From the NCBI GenBank assembly GCA_043228905.1, contig JBHGNT010000022.1:12400001-12464000 (forward strand): 64,000 bases of DNA, written 5' to 3'. Each line of letters opens with the position of its first letter. The first letter of the stretch is position 1. Source of the stretch: Azolla caroliniana (lineage: Eukaryota > Polypodiophyta). Under the pieces are notes generated by a model. That model was not told where the DNA came from, did no database searches, and saw only the letters and a program-made list of their open reading frames with translations. Below, in pieces: positions 34,450 to 46,552 of this stretch. The translations under genes were made by a program, and so were the position numbers.

Positions 34450-35720
34450 TTTTTGTAATCGAGTTTAGAGTAAGGTCATGTCGTAGGTGATGCGTTCTCG
34501 TAGTAGCCAAACCATGTCACCAACTTAAAAACTAGATTTAATTGCTCGTTGTTTGTAAGCCAAATGAAGAGTGGGGATGGAACCCATAGTTGGGAAAGAA
34601 GGGTGTGTTACCAACCAAGGAATGAAGAGTATCATTGTAGACTATCTTGGATAATGTGACAAATTTTGCCCAAAGATCTCATTGATAACTCATCATGCAT
34701 CAAAGGTACTGTTCTAGGACCTGATTTACCCATTTGGTTTACTTGGTTGTTTCAGGGTGAATTGTCAACGACAATTTTTCAGAAGTTCCAAGGATTTGGA
34801 AAGCTATTTCCAAAAATGTGAAATAAATTGAGGACTACAATATGAGATCATGTCATATGACAAGTCATGGAGACACATCACATTTGTTTAGTTGTTTTCC
34901 TAACGTGGCTCGTTTTCAACTTTAGTCAAGGGTCTTCAACGACATACGATATCAATCTCTATTGGAATAGGATGTCACAATATCTCAATATCAAGATTTG
35001 AACCTATAACCTTCAAACAAGAGCATTATATTTTAAACATTATATCACCCACTCTAGAGTTATATAGCACTGTCCACAATGAATAATCACCAAATGGCAT
35101 GCATACATGTATGCCAAGTGACGGTCATACGTGATCGCATGTATGCTATATAAGTGGAAGATCTGCTTAGTGTTGAACCATTGTGGTTCAATACCAATCT
35201 TCAACACCCTTGTCATCTTGGTCTCCCAACAATGCAAATTCTTGTTTTCTTGTTACCTTCATTTCTTTGAAATCAACATTGTCCTCGAAGCTTCAATTGT
35301 GACATATGGTCATCTATTGGATTAGGGATAGGGGCATGCATAGTTTTAGATGATGTTGATGTTGCCACTGATTTAGATGTTTGCTCCATTGCTTACAATA
35401 AGAACATTGCCCAAATAGATGGTTGTCATATCGTATGGCTTGACTAATCATTTTGGTAAGAGATTTAAGATTTTCATGAAATGTGAGAAGCAGATTCATC
35501 ACATCACTATGAGCCTTTGTCAACATTGATCCATTAATGTCTCTTCATCTCAAGGGATGTCAAATGTACAAAGGTGAAAATTATCTACATATGATGAGGT
35601 TGGAGAATCTCCTTGAAATAACTTTTGAATCTTATTGATACAAGTTCTCACACTATTTGTATTGCCAAAACAAGTTTGAAATTCTTTAATGAACTAATTA
35701 AAAACACTTAATCTAGCAAA
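34450..35720 (-). pseudogene. Fossil Ty3/gypsy element: gag and integrase remnants
   Basis: Read on the minus strand, about 35000-34480 gives PQFISHFWK, HPETTK*TKWVNQVLEQYL, AKFV..VYNDTLHSLVG and TPFFPNYGFHP, then GDMVWLLRERI, the order of a gypsy integrase core and C-terminus, with stops. Upstream, 35720-35314 reads like a gypsy Gag (MISQAIRYDNHLF). The protease-RT part is missing or unrecognisable. An AT-rich host-like composition and heavy decay mark it as older than, and unrelated to, the element at 14518. Confidence 0.75.
34985..35056 (-). repeat. tRNA-derived SINE-like fragment
   Basis: On the minus strand agagtgggtgatataatg..atgctcttg..ggttataggttcaaatcttg shows A- and B-box-like blocks (ggttcaaatc) at tRNA spacing. 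It lies between the fossil gag and integrase pieces. Confidence 0.4.
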
Positions 35721-38325
35721 CATTTTCTCAAGTAATGTTGTAAACCAAGGTAGTGTTGTGCTAGTATATCACACCACAATAAACCCTACTCATGTCACAT
35801 TAACCGGATATCATGTGGGCATAGATTGACACATGCGTGATATTCGTGATATTCTCCATGCGCAATATTCTCAATTTCGAGAATATGAAATGGCCCTAAG
35901 AATATTAAAAAACCATTCGTTTTGCAAAATAGATATAAAATATTTATTTATTTATTTAAATAAATTTATTTTACCAAAAAAAGAACAATTATTCATTAAT
36001 AGATTATAGTGTCAAGAGAGTTTATGAAACTTATTTTAATTAATCAATCAATTAATTAATTTTTAAAAAACGAATATTTTTATATTTACTATACAAATAT
36101 GATTAGTATAAACTTTGAATATATGATTAGTTTGAAGTACTATTTTTAATGTCAAAATAAAAATATCCATAAATTTTGAGGGAATAAAAAGTGAGAAATT
36201 AATGAGCCTTTATTTTATTTTATTTATTTATTAAAGTTAAAACGAATACTTATAATTTATAGGTTATACATTTATTATAAAAATTTAGTAGTGACAAATC
36301 CCCAAGTCCCTCTTTTATTATCCCTATTTATTGTCAAGTTTCTTTTTTTTATCCTAGGAAATTTTAAAAAAACAAAGTTTTTTTTTTTTTGAGTTAAACG
36401 AATAACTTGACCACCCATTCGTATTCGTATGCATTCGAATGGGAAACCCGACGAATGCGAATATGTCAATCTATGCATGTGGGATACATTTGTAATACTA
36501 TGTTTAGATATCCTTGAAATTATGACAGAGTACCATCAAATTTTGCTGGGAGACTTATCTTGGGTTCATTTGGAAAACTTTGTGATCCCAAAGCTTGTTG
36601 TTGCAAAGTTATTAGTGCCACTACAAGTTCGTGAACTTTCTTGGTTAAGTTTTTGACCTTTCTTAGCATTTATTGATTCTAAATATTTGAGAAGCATTTA
36701 ATTCTCTTGTTTCAGGCCAATGAGTTTGGTTGTTAAGCATTTTACATAAGCCAAAATGCCCATATATTATTATTCACTTATCGATGTAATGGTTCTGAGA
36801 AGATACTTAGATAGGGAGAGACGTTTTTCGAAAAAAAGACTGAAGAAGGATTTATTCAGATTCAAATTTGAAGGTGGTAATCAATAAAACGATTGAATCA
36901 AAGAATAAAATAAAAAGAGAAAAATGAACAAGTTGTCACAAAGTTATTGGTGCCGCTTTAAGTTGGTGAACCCTCTTAGTTAAATTATCATGTTTTAAAC
37001 ATTTTTTAAACATTTACTTATTCTAAATCATTGAGAAGCATTTAATTCTCTTGTTTTAGGGCCATGAGTTTGGCGTTCTACATAAGCCAAAATATCCATA
37101 TATTATTGTTCACTTATCGATGTCATGGTTATGAGAAGATAAGGAAATATGTTTTTCGAAACAAATAACGAAGAAGGATTTATACGAATTCAAATTTTAA
37201 GGTCGTAATTGAGAATAAGATTGACTCAATGAATAAAATAAGAAGAGAAAAATGAACGAGAAATAAAATGAGACTAACAAATGTATTAACAATGACAAAA
37301 AATATAATTGTGATTTAACAATATCACCACCTGGCATTCATGCAAGCATATGCTATTGGGCGATCATGTATTAGCTCGTGGAGGTGGTTACATTTCATAG
37401 TGATATGTATGTACTTTAAGTGATATACAATAACTCACATATTATGCACGGCATAATGTATCTTAATAGATACGGAATCTAAAGGAATCATGACAAATAA
37501 CAAAAGTGGCCAAGCAAGGTTGCTATATAAGGTAGGAGAGAAAGGGCGCAAGGGAGAACAATGACATTTTCATTGTCAAAAATCTAAGAAATGAACTTAA
37601 AGAGAGAAGCAATAACAATCACGTTAGCCTCGATTAGAATCCTAAGTTGAAATTCGACAACATGTCTTGATTTTTTAAAGGGAATTCTTATTCGATTCCT
37701 TGAGGGTCAGAAAATGCGGTATATTGTTTTAGAACATTATTAATAGTGTAAAGACATAGATTAATTAACTTGCAGTCGTATTTAATTAGCTATGGTTGTG
37801 CTATGGAATGCCACAACCATAGTATGAACCATACGTACCATATGTGCATTCGCATTCGCGAGTGGTTCAATCATTCGTGAAAGAAAAACACCCTAAAAGA
37901 ATGATAAATACCATACTTTTGGATTAATTATTTATTATGAGGTAGATAAGCCTAAAAATGAAAAAAAAACATAAAAAAAAGGGGAAAAAACAAAAAAAAA
38001 CACAAGAATGAATAACATCCGCATTCGTTTTCCAACGCTAGACAAACACGAATTTTACGTACTATGGCCACAACAATGGCATGGAGAAAGAGAAGAAAAC
38101 GCCTTTGGAAATGCAAACAACCCACCGAGTTCTTCCTTTCTGGAAAGTTATAAGCATAGAAATCATACTCTATAGATAGTTGAAATCTCCCGAGAAATTA
38201 TGTAAATGAAATATTGAATTGTTATATTTCTCTCATAAATTGTAATTAAGGAAACAATTATATTAATTTCATAGTTATTATTATGTTTTAATTTCACTGT
38301 AGCCATAGCCATGCATATGTTGTTG
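35721..38325. other. Very AT-rich intergenic DNA upstream of HSP101
   Basis: No gene recognised. A ~335-bp block is present twice in tandem (about 36598-36931 and 36932-37265), sharing gagaagcatttaattctctt and cacttatcgatgt. AT-palindromic stretches lie near 35940-36060. Confidence 0.6.
36598..37265. repeat. ~335-bp direct tandem duplication
   Basis: Two diverged copies in the same orientation, each with gcaaagttattagtgcc-, gagaagcatttaattctc-, ttcacttatcgatg- and gaagaaggattta-like words in the same order. No coding potential. Confidence 0.75.
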
Positions 38326-39014
38326 GAAGGTTCTAGAAGCTTCGCTTCATATTCAATGGCAGTGAAATTTGAAGGTTCCAGATTGTTTCCATAAGTTTTG
38401 GATGGTTCTAGAAGTTTCTAGAAGCTCAATGGTCGTTTATCATTATCAACCTATTAAGATAGTTTCCATCAATTTTGGAAGGTTCTAGAAGTTTCTAGAA
38501 GCTCAATCAGGGACGTTCTAAATGTTTCCTCCTCGATTACATTTCCAAAAGCTCGCCCTCCTTTTCTTCACGCAAAAAATTAGAAGCCTCCGGAAGCTTC
38601 CACTCCATTTCGGAAGGTTCTAGAAGCTTCTGCTCTTGGACCGATATGTTTCTCTTTTGAAAGCTATATTTTCTTCTTCTCAAACGAACCTGGAGAGGAA
38701 GGTTCTGGAAACTTCTTTCATTTTTGGGGACTTTCCTTCTAGAAGGTTCTAGAAGCCTCGAAGGTGCCAGAGCCTAGAGTGGAAGGTTCTGGAAACTTCT
38801 TTCCTTTTTTGGGGACTTTCCTTCTAGAAGGTTCTAGAAGCCTTGAAGGTCCTAGAGCCTAGAGTGTAAGGTTCTGGAAACTTCTTTCCTTCTAGAAGGT
38901 TCCAGAAGCCTCGAAGGTCCTAGAGCCTAAAGTGGAAGGTTCTGGAAACTTCTTTCCTTTTTGGGGACTTTCCTTCTAGAAGGTTCTAGAAGCCTCGAAG
39001 GTCCCAGAATGTTC
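38326..39014 (+). promoter_or_regulatory. Heat shock element array of the HSP101 gene
   Basis: Perfect alternating GAA/TTC units at 5-bp spacing: 38326-38343 (4 units), 38406-38423 (4), 38478-38500 (5), 38613-38630 (4), 38698-38715 (4), 38737-38754 (4), 38782-38799 (4), 38822-38839 (4), 38872-38884 (3), 38890-38907 (4), 38935-38952 (4), 38974-38991 (4), plus weaker ones at 38583-38600 and 39007-39014. These bind heat shock factor trimers. The array ends about 540 bases before the HSP101 ATG. Modules from 38698 on sit in a four-copy ~84-bp tandem repeat. Confidence 0.9.
38691..39005 (+). repeat. Four-copy ~84-bp tandem repeat carrying paired HSEs
   Basis: Copies begin at the ggaaggttctggaaacttct word at about 38697, 38781, 38866 and 38934. 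Each also carries ccttctagaaggttc and the spacer gcctagagt. Copy 3 lacks the ttttggggactt spacer, bringing its two HSEs next to each other. Confidence 0.9.
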
Positions 39015-39557
39015 TGGTCGTTTCCTTTCCTTCCTTCGGCCATGTCTATTTCTTCTCCTCCTCCCTCCCCGAAAGCATCTCAACAACAAGAATCTAACAG
39101 GAATCCTAATCGCAGAAAACCCTAATTCTCAGGAACCCTAATTCTCTCAATCTGTTACTTCTCTGCAGCATTTCATCACTGTCATCAGGCGAAGACGCAT
39201 AAAAAGCATCGCCATCGCCATCACTTCCTGTTCTTATGATCAAACCCTAAGTCTTCTTCCTAGAAGAAGCAGAAATTCTCATACCTATAGCTCCTAGAAA
39301 CCTTTTACTTGTCCTTCATTGCCTTCTGCAGACGCAGAATTTTTCATAGCTATAGTTACTAGAAATCTTTACTTGTCCTTCATTGCCTTCTCCAGACCGT
39401 TACCAAAACCCGAATCTTTGTATCATCTTTGCAATCTCCATTTGCTGCAGATAGTCGCCATTATCATTGTCACAAACTCCAAACCCTAAAGTCTGTATTG
39501 CGTCCATTTTCGCTTATTGCTCTTGCCCTGTTCCCCTGTAATTGAATCTAAAAAAAC

Positions 39558-42500
39558 ATGAATCCTGAGAATTTCACACACAAGACGAATGAAGCCATAG
39601 CCGAAGCGCATGAACAAGCTCTGAGCTCCGGCCATGCTCAGTTCACACCGCTTCATCTAGCCATAGCCCTACTCTCGGACCAGGGTGGGATTCTTCGACA
39701 AGCCATAGTCAACAGTGTTGGATCAGAAAGATCCGATTCTTTGGAAGGAGGAGGAGAAGAGGCGATCAGATCATTCGAGCGCGTTTTGAGGGCAAATCTG
39801 AAGAAAATCCCGTCACAAAATCCTCCCCCAGATTCCGTCCCTGCCAACACAGCCCTAGTGAAATGCATTCGGAGGGCACAGACATTACAGAAGAAGCGAG
39901 GAGATTCTCATCTTGCTGTTGATCAGCTCATCCTAGGACTATTAGAGGATTCTCAGATATCGGATTGTCTGAAGGAATCAGGATTGAGTGCATCTCGGGT
40001 GCGTTCTGAGATCGAGAAGTCGAGAGGTGGTGGAGAAGGGAGGAAGGTGGAGAGTGCGACAGGAGACACGAATTTTCAAGCATTGAAGTCATATGGTGTG
40101 GATCTGGTTGCGATGGTTGGGAAACTTGACCCGGTCATTGGGAGGGATGATGAGATTCGACGAGTCATCCGTATCCTCTCTAGGCGCACGAAGAATAACC
40201 CGGTCCTCATTGGTGAGCCTGGCGTAGGAAAAACTGCCGTCGTTGAAGGCTTGGCACAGAGGATTGTTCGAGGTGATGTTCCAAGGTAAGTAAGTAGTAA
40301 CAGAAATGTTTATAGCTGTGCTCGAATAACATAGAGATTGAAAAGAAAAATGAAAGCCTTATCCCTTCTTTTGTTTTCTTTGGTTTCTGCTATGTTGGTA
40401 GTAGTTTTTTTTTTTTCAGGCTTCATTTTTTATTCTCTGGTTTTGTTCTCTTTTGTTTCTTCTATGATGGTAATGGTTTTTTCCTGCTTCATTTTTTATT
40501 CTTTGGTTTTTTCATTTGTCAATGATATATAATAAATGAACTGTATATATAGTTTAATCTGATTGAATTGTTTTAATGCATTGGTGATAATAAATACATG
40601 TTGTCAACGATATAGATACAAATGAATTATATATGTTTTAATCTAGCTGAATTGATCTTATGTATTGGTGATTATTAGTACATGTTGTCAATGATATATA
40701 TTGGATGAAATATATATACTTCAATCTAATTGAATCGTTTTAATGTATTGGTGATAGTAAAAACATGAAAAACTTGGTTTTAATGATAAGGAATTGATGA
40801 TAAATTTTTCATTCTCTAATATGTGTGTGTATATATGTACATGCATGCATGCATTCACTTCATTTTTTTTTTGTGATTTACATAGCTGTGTAGGTATTAA
40901 ATATGGTATGTATATATGCGTGTGCTATTTGAAACGGGTCTCACTGATAATGTAACTCTAAATTTTGAATCAACATTTCTGCAGCAATCTCTCTGATGTG
41001 AGAATCATAGCGTTGGACATGGGAGCTCTAGTTGCAGGAGCTAAATATCGTGGAGAGTTTGAAGAAAGACTAAAAGCTGTGCTGAAAGAAGTCCAAGAGG
41101 CGGAGGGCAAAGTTATTCTGTTCATAGATGAAATTCATCTTGTTCTTGGTGCAGGTAATGGGTCTTTTATTCTTGTTTTTGTTTAAAGGATTTTAATGGG
41201 TTTTCTAATTTTGTTAAAGTCATATTTTAGTGTTGTTTTCGTCTGGAGGGTTTTTTAGCTCAAAAACATTGCTAGTCTTTTAATTGGTCCGTTCTAAGAT
41301 TCTTTGGTATGTTTCAGGACGCACTGAAGGGTCTATGGATGCTGCCAATTTGTTCAAGCCAATGCTTGCACGGGGTCAATTGAGATGTATAGGAGCCACC
41401 ACTCTTGAAGAGTATCGGAAGTATGTAGAGAAAGATGCTGCTTTTGAGAGGCGTTTCCAACAGGTCTGTATTATCGTAGGTGCATAATATTATCATAATT
41501 TCATATGATTATTATGTGTGTGATTGCACAATGTCCACCGAGTATAGCTGCATGCTTGTATGTTTGCAATATATTGTCTTTCGAATTTGAGTTGTGAGGT
41601 GGATTGTAGCACAGCAATGTGTATGCGTTACATTGTTCTTTGAAATTTGAATACATGATGACAAGTGGGTACTAGCTCACATGTGAGTGTAAATTATACT
41701 TATCTTTCAAATTCTGCCATCTGTCAATATGTTTAGGAAGAGCATTGTTCAGCATGAGCACTCATGTATACATCTTCAAGTGGTATGTAGAAGAGCACTG
41801 TAAGCACATATGGAATTTGTATTGTGTACTTGTGGTGGTATATATAGATCAAGCAATATCAAAGGGATGCATATTTTGAGATTTCTGTTTCCAATGTTTG
41901 TGCCCTTACTTTTATTATATTTGTTTATCTTTGAAATTTGTAGGTTTATGTAGCAGAGCCCAATGTTGCTGATACTATAAGCATTCTACGGGGTTTGAAA
42001 GAAAAGTATGAAGGGCACCATGGCGTGCGTATCATGGATAGGGCACTGGTTGTTGCTGCTCAACTCTCCAATCGCTATATCACATGTAAGTGCCTTATTG
42101 CCTTCTCATATAATTTCATTTGAATTTTACGTTATTCTTTCTTTGGACAACAGGAAACTTTCTATTCACCTGATTAATGGGTGGCTATAAAAAATGTGTG
42201 ACTGTTTATTTGCAACTTGAATTAAGGGTTTCACCTTGAATTATTTATTACTTGGTTAAGAGTGTTTATTGTGCAGTTAAGGGTTTTTATAACTGGGTGT
42301 AAGTCGTTTCTTGTGTCTTGTTAAAAATAAAATAATTGATTTGGTTTGTGTATTAAGAGTGGAGCTGTTGAACAGTTCATTCTATTTCGTTTGTAACTTG
42401 ACTGAAGGTGTGCTGCTTATGTATAATTTGCTTATGTGAATGCAGCTCGGCATCTTCCAGATAAAGCGATAGCCTTAGTAGATGAAGCATGTGCTAATGT

Positions 42501-45305
42501 TAGGGTTCAGCTTGACAGCCAACCTGAAGAAATTGATAGTTTAGAACGGAAGAGAATACAATTGGAAGTGGAATTGCATGCCCTTGAAAAGGAGAAAGAC
42601 AAAGCAAGCAAAGCAAGGCTACCTGAGGTGAGATATTATTTAAACCCTGAAGGAATTAGAAGTGCCAGCCAGTTTCTTACTCAGGAAAAAGGAGTTCAAC
42701 TTTTTAAAGTATTATTAATAGTAATTGTAATGCTGGTGTGCCATGAAATGCTGTTCTTTCAGGTAAGGAAGGAGCTTGATGACTTGCGAGACAAGCTTCA
42801 GCCATTGAAAATGAAACATCAGAAAGAGAAAGTAAGGCTGGATGAGATTCGGCGACTAAAACAGAAGAGGGAGGAGATAATGTTGAATCTCCAGGAAGCA
42901 GAGAGGAGGATGGATCTTGCACGAGTGGCTGATCTCAGATATGGGGCTCTTCAGGATATAGAAGCTACGATTCAGAGGTTGGAATCGGAGACGAATGAGA
43001 ATAGTATGCTCACAGAGACTGTTGGACCAGAACAAATATCAGAGGTAGGGTGTTGCGATCTCAACCATTGCTAAAGCTGAGTTTGTTGTTATTGTTTTGC
43101 TTATTTATTTCCAATATCAGTGGGTTTCATCTGTACTTTGAGACAGTTCCCTAAAACATCTCTTTTGAAGATGTTTAAGACTTAAGACATGTTTTTTTGA
43201 GAATATTTTGCAATGTTTTGACATCTTTCATGTTTTGTTTGTTTTCTGTTTTAACTAGGTGGTGAGCCGATGGACCGGCATACCAATGACTAGGCTAGGG
43301 CAAAATGATAAAGAGAGATTGATTGGGTTGGCTGATAGGCTACATGAGCGTGTGGTCGGTCAGAATGAGGCCGTGGAGGCTGTTGCAGAGGCTGTGTTGA
43401 GGTCTCGTGCAGGTCTTGGGAGACCCCAGCAGCCCACAGGTTCTTTCTTGTTTTTGGGTCCGACTGGTGTTGGGAAGACAGAGCTAGCTAAAGCACTCGC
43501 TGAACAGCTCTTCGATAATGAGAATCAGCTTGTTAGAATTGACATGTCAGAGTATATGGAGCAACATTCGGTGGCTAGACTCATTGGCGCACCACCTGGG
43601 TAAGAAAGATGGCTTCAATAGTATTCTTAGGAATGGACTTTGTGTGTCTCCTTTTTGTGCTGCTTCCATCGCTACTGAGAAACTATTCATGTTTTGGTTT
43701 GCTTACCATTTGTATAAATATAGTTTTCTAGCTGTCTTATTTCTGCTGCTAAGCATTCAAATGTTTGAAGTTCTCTACTGCTGAAAATGCCCTTGAACAT
43801 CTATGTTTGGAAGTAGTTAATACCTATCTCATCTTCTGTTGCATATTGTGAACTCCTCATTTGTATGTCTTACCCACGATGTCCTATTCCTGTTAAAACG
43901 CATTTATATGTTGCTTTACGGATCATATTTTATGTAATGTACTTTTAAATTGCCAATGAGGTATTTCCATTGCCGAAGCACCCCTGTTTAGCATTCATGT
44001 TTTGTCTTGCGCATTTATATGTTGCTTTATGGACCATATTTTATTTAATGTAGTTTTCAACTGCCCATGAGGTATTTCCATTGCTGAAGCACCCCTGTTT
44101 AGCATTCATGTTTTGCCTTCCTTGGGCATATGCATTTTGGGTGTTGCTCACTCTATGTATGCTTTTATTCTAACTGCCTGATTTGTTTACTGTGTCACTA
44201 TAGGTATGTTGGACATGAGGAGGGTGGGCAGCTGACTGAAGCCGTAAGGCGCAGACCGTATAGTGTAGTCTTATTTGATGAAGTGGAGAAGGCTCATCCT
44301 TCTGTCTTTAATACCTTGTTGCAACTCCTTGATGATGGGCGGCTCACTGATGGGCAAGGTAGAACTGTGGACTTCTCCAACACTGTTGTCATTATGACAT
44401 CAAATCTTGGCGCTGAACATTTACTAGCTGGGTTAACTGGTCGCCAAACCATGGAAGATGCAAAGGAGAAAGTGCTAAATGATGTGAGTTCTCTATCTAA
44501 CACTCATTTGGTTTACTTCGTACATATATGCACGTATATTTGTTTGTGGATTGAGAATGTTAGTGTTTGAGAATGATGTAGGTTTGAAATCGAGTCTTTT
44601 TATTTGTGGGGGTGTGATATTATTAACTAATCATTTGCAATGTCTTTTTTCTTATGTAGGTTCGACAACATTTTAGACCCGAATTATTGAATAGGCTTGA
44701 TGAAATTGTTGTATTTGAGCCTCTATCTCTGGTTCAACTACGCAAAGTCGCTCGCTTGCAGATGAGGGATGTTGCGCTTCGTCTTGCCGAAAGAGGAGTG
44801 GCCTTAGGTGTTACTGATGCAGCTCTAGATTTGGTTTTATCTGAAGCTTATAATCCAGTGAGTTTTATTTTCTTTCATTTTCTCTTTCATTACATTAAAT
44901 ATCTCTCTTTTTTTTATACTGTATTTGCGGGTTATTTTGTATTCCAATGATCTATATATGCTAGTCTTTGTTTGTGGGTTATTCTCTTGACCATGTGTTT
45001 GGCTTATTTGGGCACAGGTTTATGGTGCTCGGCCTATTCGTCGGTGGTTAGAGAAACGAGTTGTGACTCAGCTATCACGCATGCTGATAAGTGATGAGAT
45101 TGATGAGAATTCAACTGTCTATATTGATGCGAAGCATGGAACCAATGAGCTCAAGTATGAAGCTGTGAAGACGGGTGGCCTAATTAATGAGGTAACTGGA
45201 GTCAAATCTGACATCCTCATAACTATACCAGATGGGAAGCTTGATCCTCAATCAACGAAGAGAGTGAAAATCGATATGGATGGTGTTGATGATATGGAAG
45301 ATTAG
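39558..45305 (+). CDS. HSP101: Cytosolic HSP101 / ClpB-type disaggregase
   Basis: Hexameric AAA+ chaperone that threads aggregated proteins apart with HSP70 and small HSPs; needed for acquired heat tolerance. Ten exons, all GT-AG and in phase: 39558-40285, 40985-41154, 41318-41463, 41944-42085, 42446-42627, 42763-43044, 43259-43599, 44204-44483, 44660-44857 and 45018-45305. 918 residues (Arabidopsis 911). Start [20 protein letters not shown] is the family start. N-domain to about 150; Walker A1 GEPGVGKT at 219-226; Walker B FIDEIH; middle coiled-coil domain in exons 5-6; Walker A2 GPTGVGKT at 617-624; C-terminal acidic DGVDDMED tail, the TPR-type end of cytosolic members. No transit peptide, so not a plastid or mitochondrial ClpB. 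Intact. The HSE array upstream predicts strong heat induction. Confidence 0.98.
40366..40810 (+). repeat. Minisatellites in HSP101 intron 1
   Basis: Two copies of ttctgctatgttggtagt..cttcattttttattctytgg (40385-40510), then about four loose ~75-bp copies with gaattgttttaatg-, attggtgata- and acatgttgtcaa-like words (40510-40790). Confidence 0.75.
43899..44122 (+). repeat. 113-bp tandem duplication in HSP101 intron 7
   Basis: cgcatttatatgttgcttta begins copies at 43899 and 44012. Both continue with gaggtatttccattgc and gcacccctgtttagcattca. Confidence 0.85.
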
Positions 45306-46552
45306 GTTAGTTAAGTGTGCGAAGCTGCCAATGAGGATTTTTGTGAGTTACTCCAAACTTTTGTTTGGAAAAAGAACATGAGGTTTACTACCATGTGAAT
45401 GGAATAGAAACCATTCACTGTCCTTTGGTTTGTTGCCCTTTCCATTAGATTGCAAATATAGAGCCGTTTTCATGTTGTTTTTCCGTCAGAGACTTTACCA
45501 CTGACTGGCAAGTCATCTTTTGGGAGAGAGTCTCTCCTATGCAAGAAAACAATTGACTGGCAAGTCATCTTTTGGGAGAGAGTCTCTCCTATGCAAGAAA
45601 ACAATTGTTCATTTTCAATCAAATGAGGTTTTGTTCCGAGATGTATCATTCATTCATCTTGACGTACAAATTGTTTTATATATGTAAGAGAAGAAAACAA
45701 ATGTTCAATTTAATCAAGTGAGATTTAGTTCTAGATGTATCTATACATCTTGACTTACAAATTGTTTTGATTTTGGTTGATTTTGGATTACATGTTGACA
45801 CTTCCAGATTGCACAATGTGCATAGCTTGGATTAGGACTGTACATTGAAACTTGGGCTTTATATTTCAAACTGGGAAGATTAGATTGAATCTCTGTACAT
45901 ACATAGTACTCGATGTTGTCCTACACAGTCCTTAAAAAACCAGGCAGTATTGCCCTTGAAAACCACTCCATACTGTCAAGCTATGAGTTTTTCCCTTTGT
46001 AACTATGGGTTAGGTATAAGATGGGGTGGCATTATGGCACTATATAGTCATTTGTTTTTCAGACTCTTAAAATACAGTTTGGATTGCTGGACATATCTTT
46101 CAATGTATTGAACAATAAGATGACAATTAGTCATGGAGATGGAAATATTTCATGAAAGTTACATTAGGGGTGTGTATTTACGATGAGTTCACTATATTAC
46201 AATTTCAAGGATTTAGTATATGGATTCATTACATTCTCTTCATATTGCATGGATAATGTCTTCGCTTGGTGGGTTGGGAAAGCATAATATATAAGAGGAT
46301 GTGCTTACTTAGGAAGGCTCTGTGTGGTTTGCAGTTGTGGTCTATTGTTCTGCATGTTTTCACAATTATTCTGAATGGAAATATAAATGAATTAGAGGTT
46401 TCAATTTATAGGTGAAATATTGAATGAAAGTTGTCTTCCACCAAATCTTGAGGATTGATTATGGTTTTCACTGCGAACTATTAAGTGCAAATAGGCAAGG
46501 ATAAACATGACGTTCAGCTTGACGATTCATTAAGGGGTTTTTTCCCTCGGAA
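45306..46552. other. HSP101 3' flank
   Basis: No gene recognised. A 52-bp unit is present twice in tandem (45502-45553 and 45554-45605); each holds the palindrome gggagagagtctctccta. Both are close enough to be in the HSP101 3' UTR. The remainder is AT-rich. Confidence 0.6.

Noticed and set aside
38203-38330. HSE-like words as part of a retroelement
   Set aside because: No LTR ends, primer site or coding remnants around the HSP101 promoter; the array is best read as promoter sequence.
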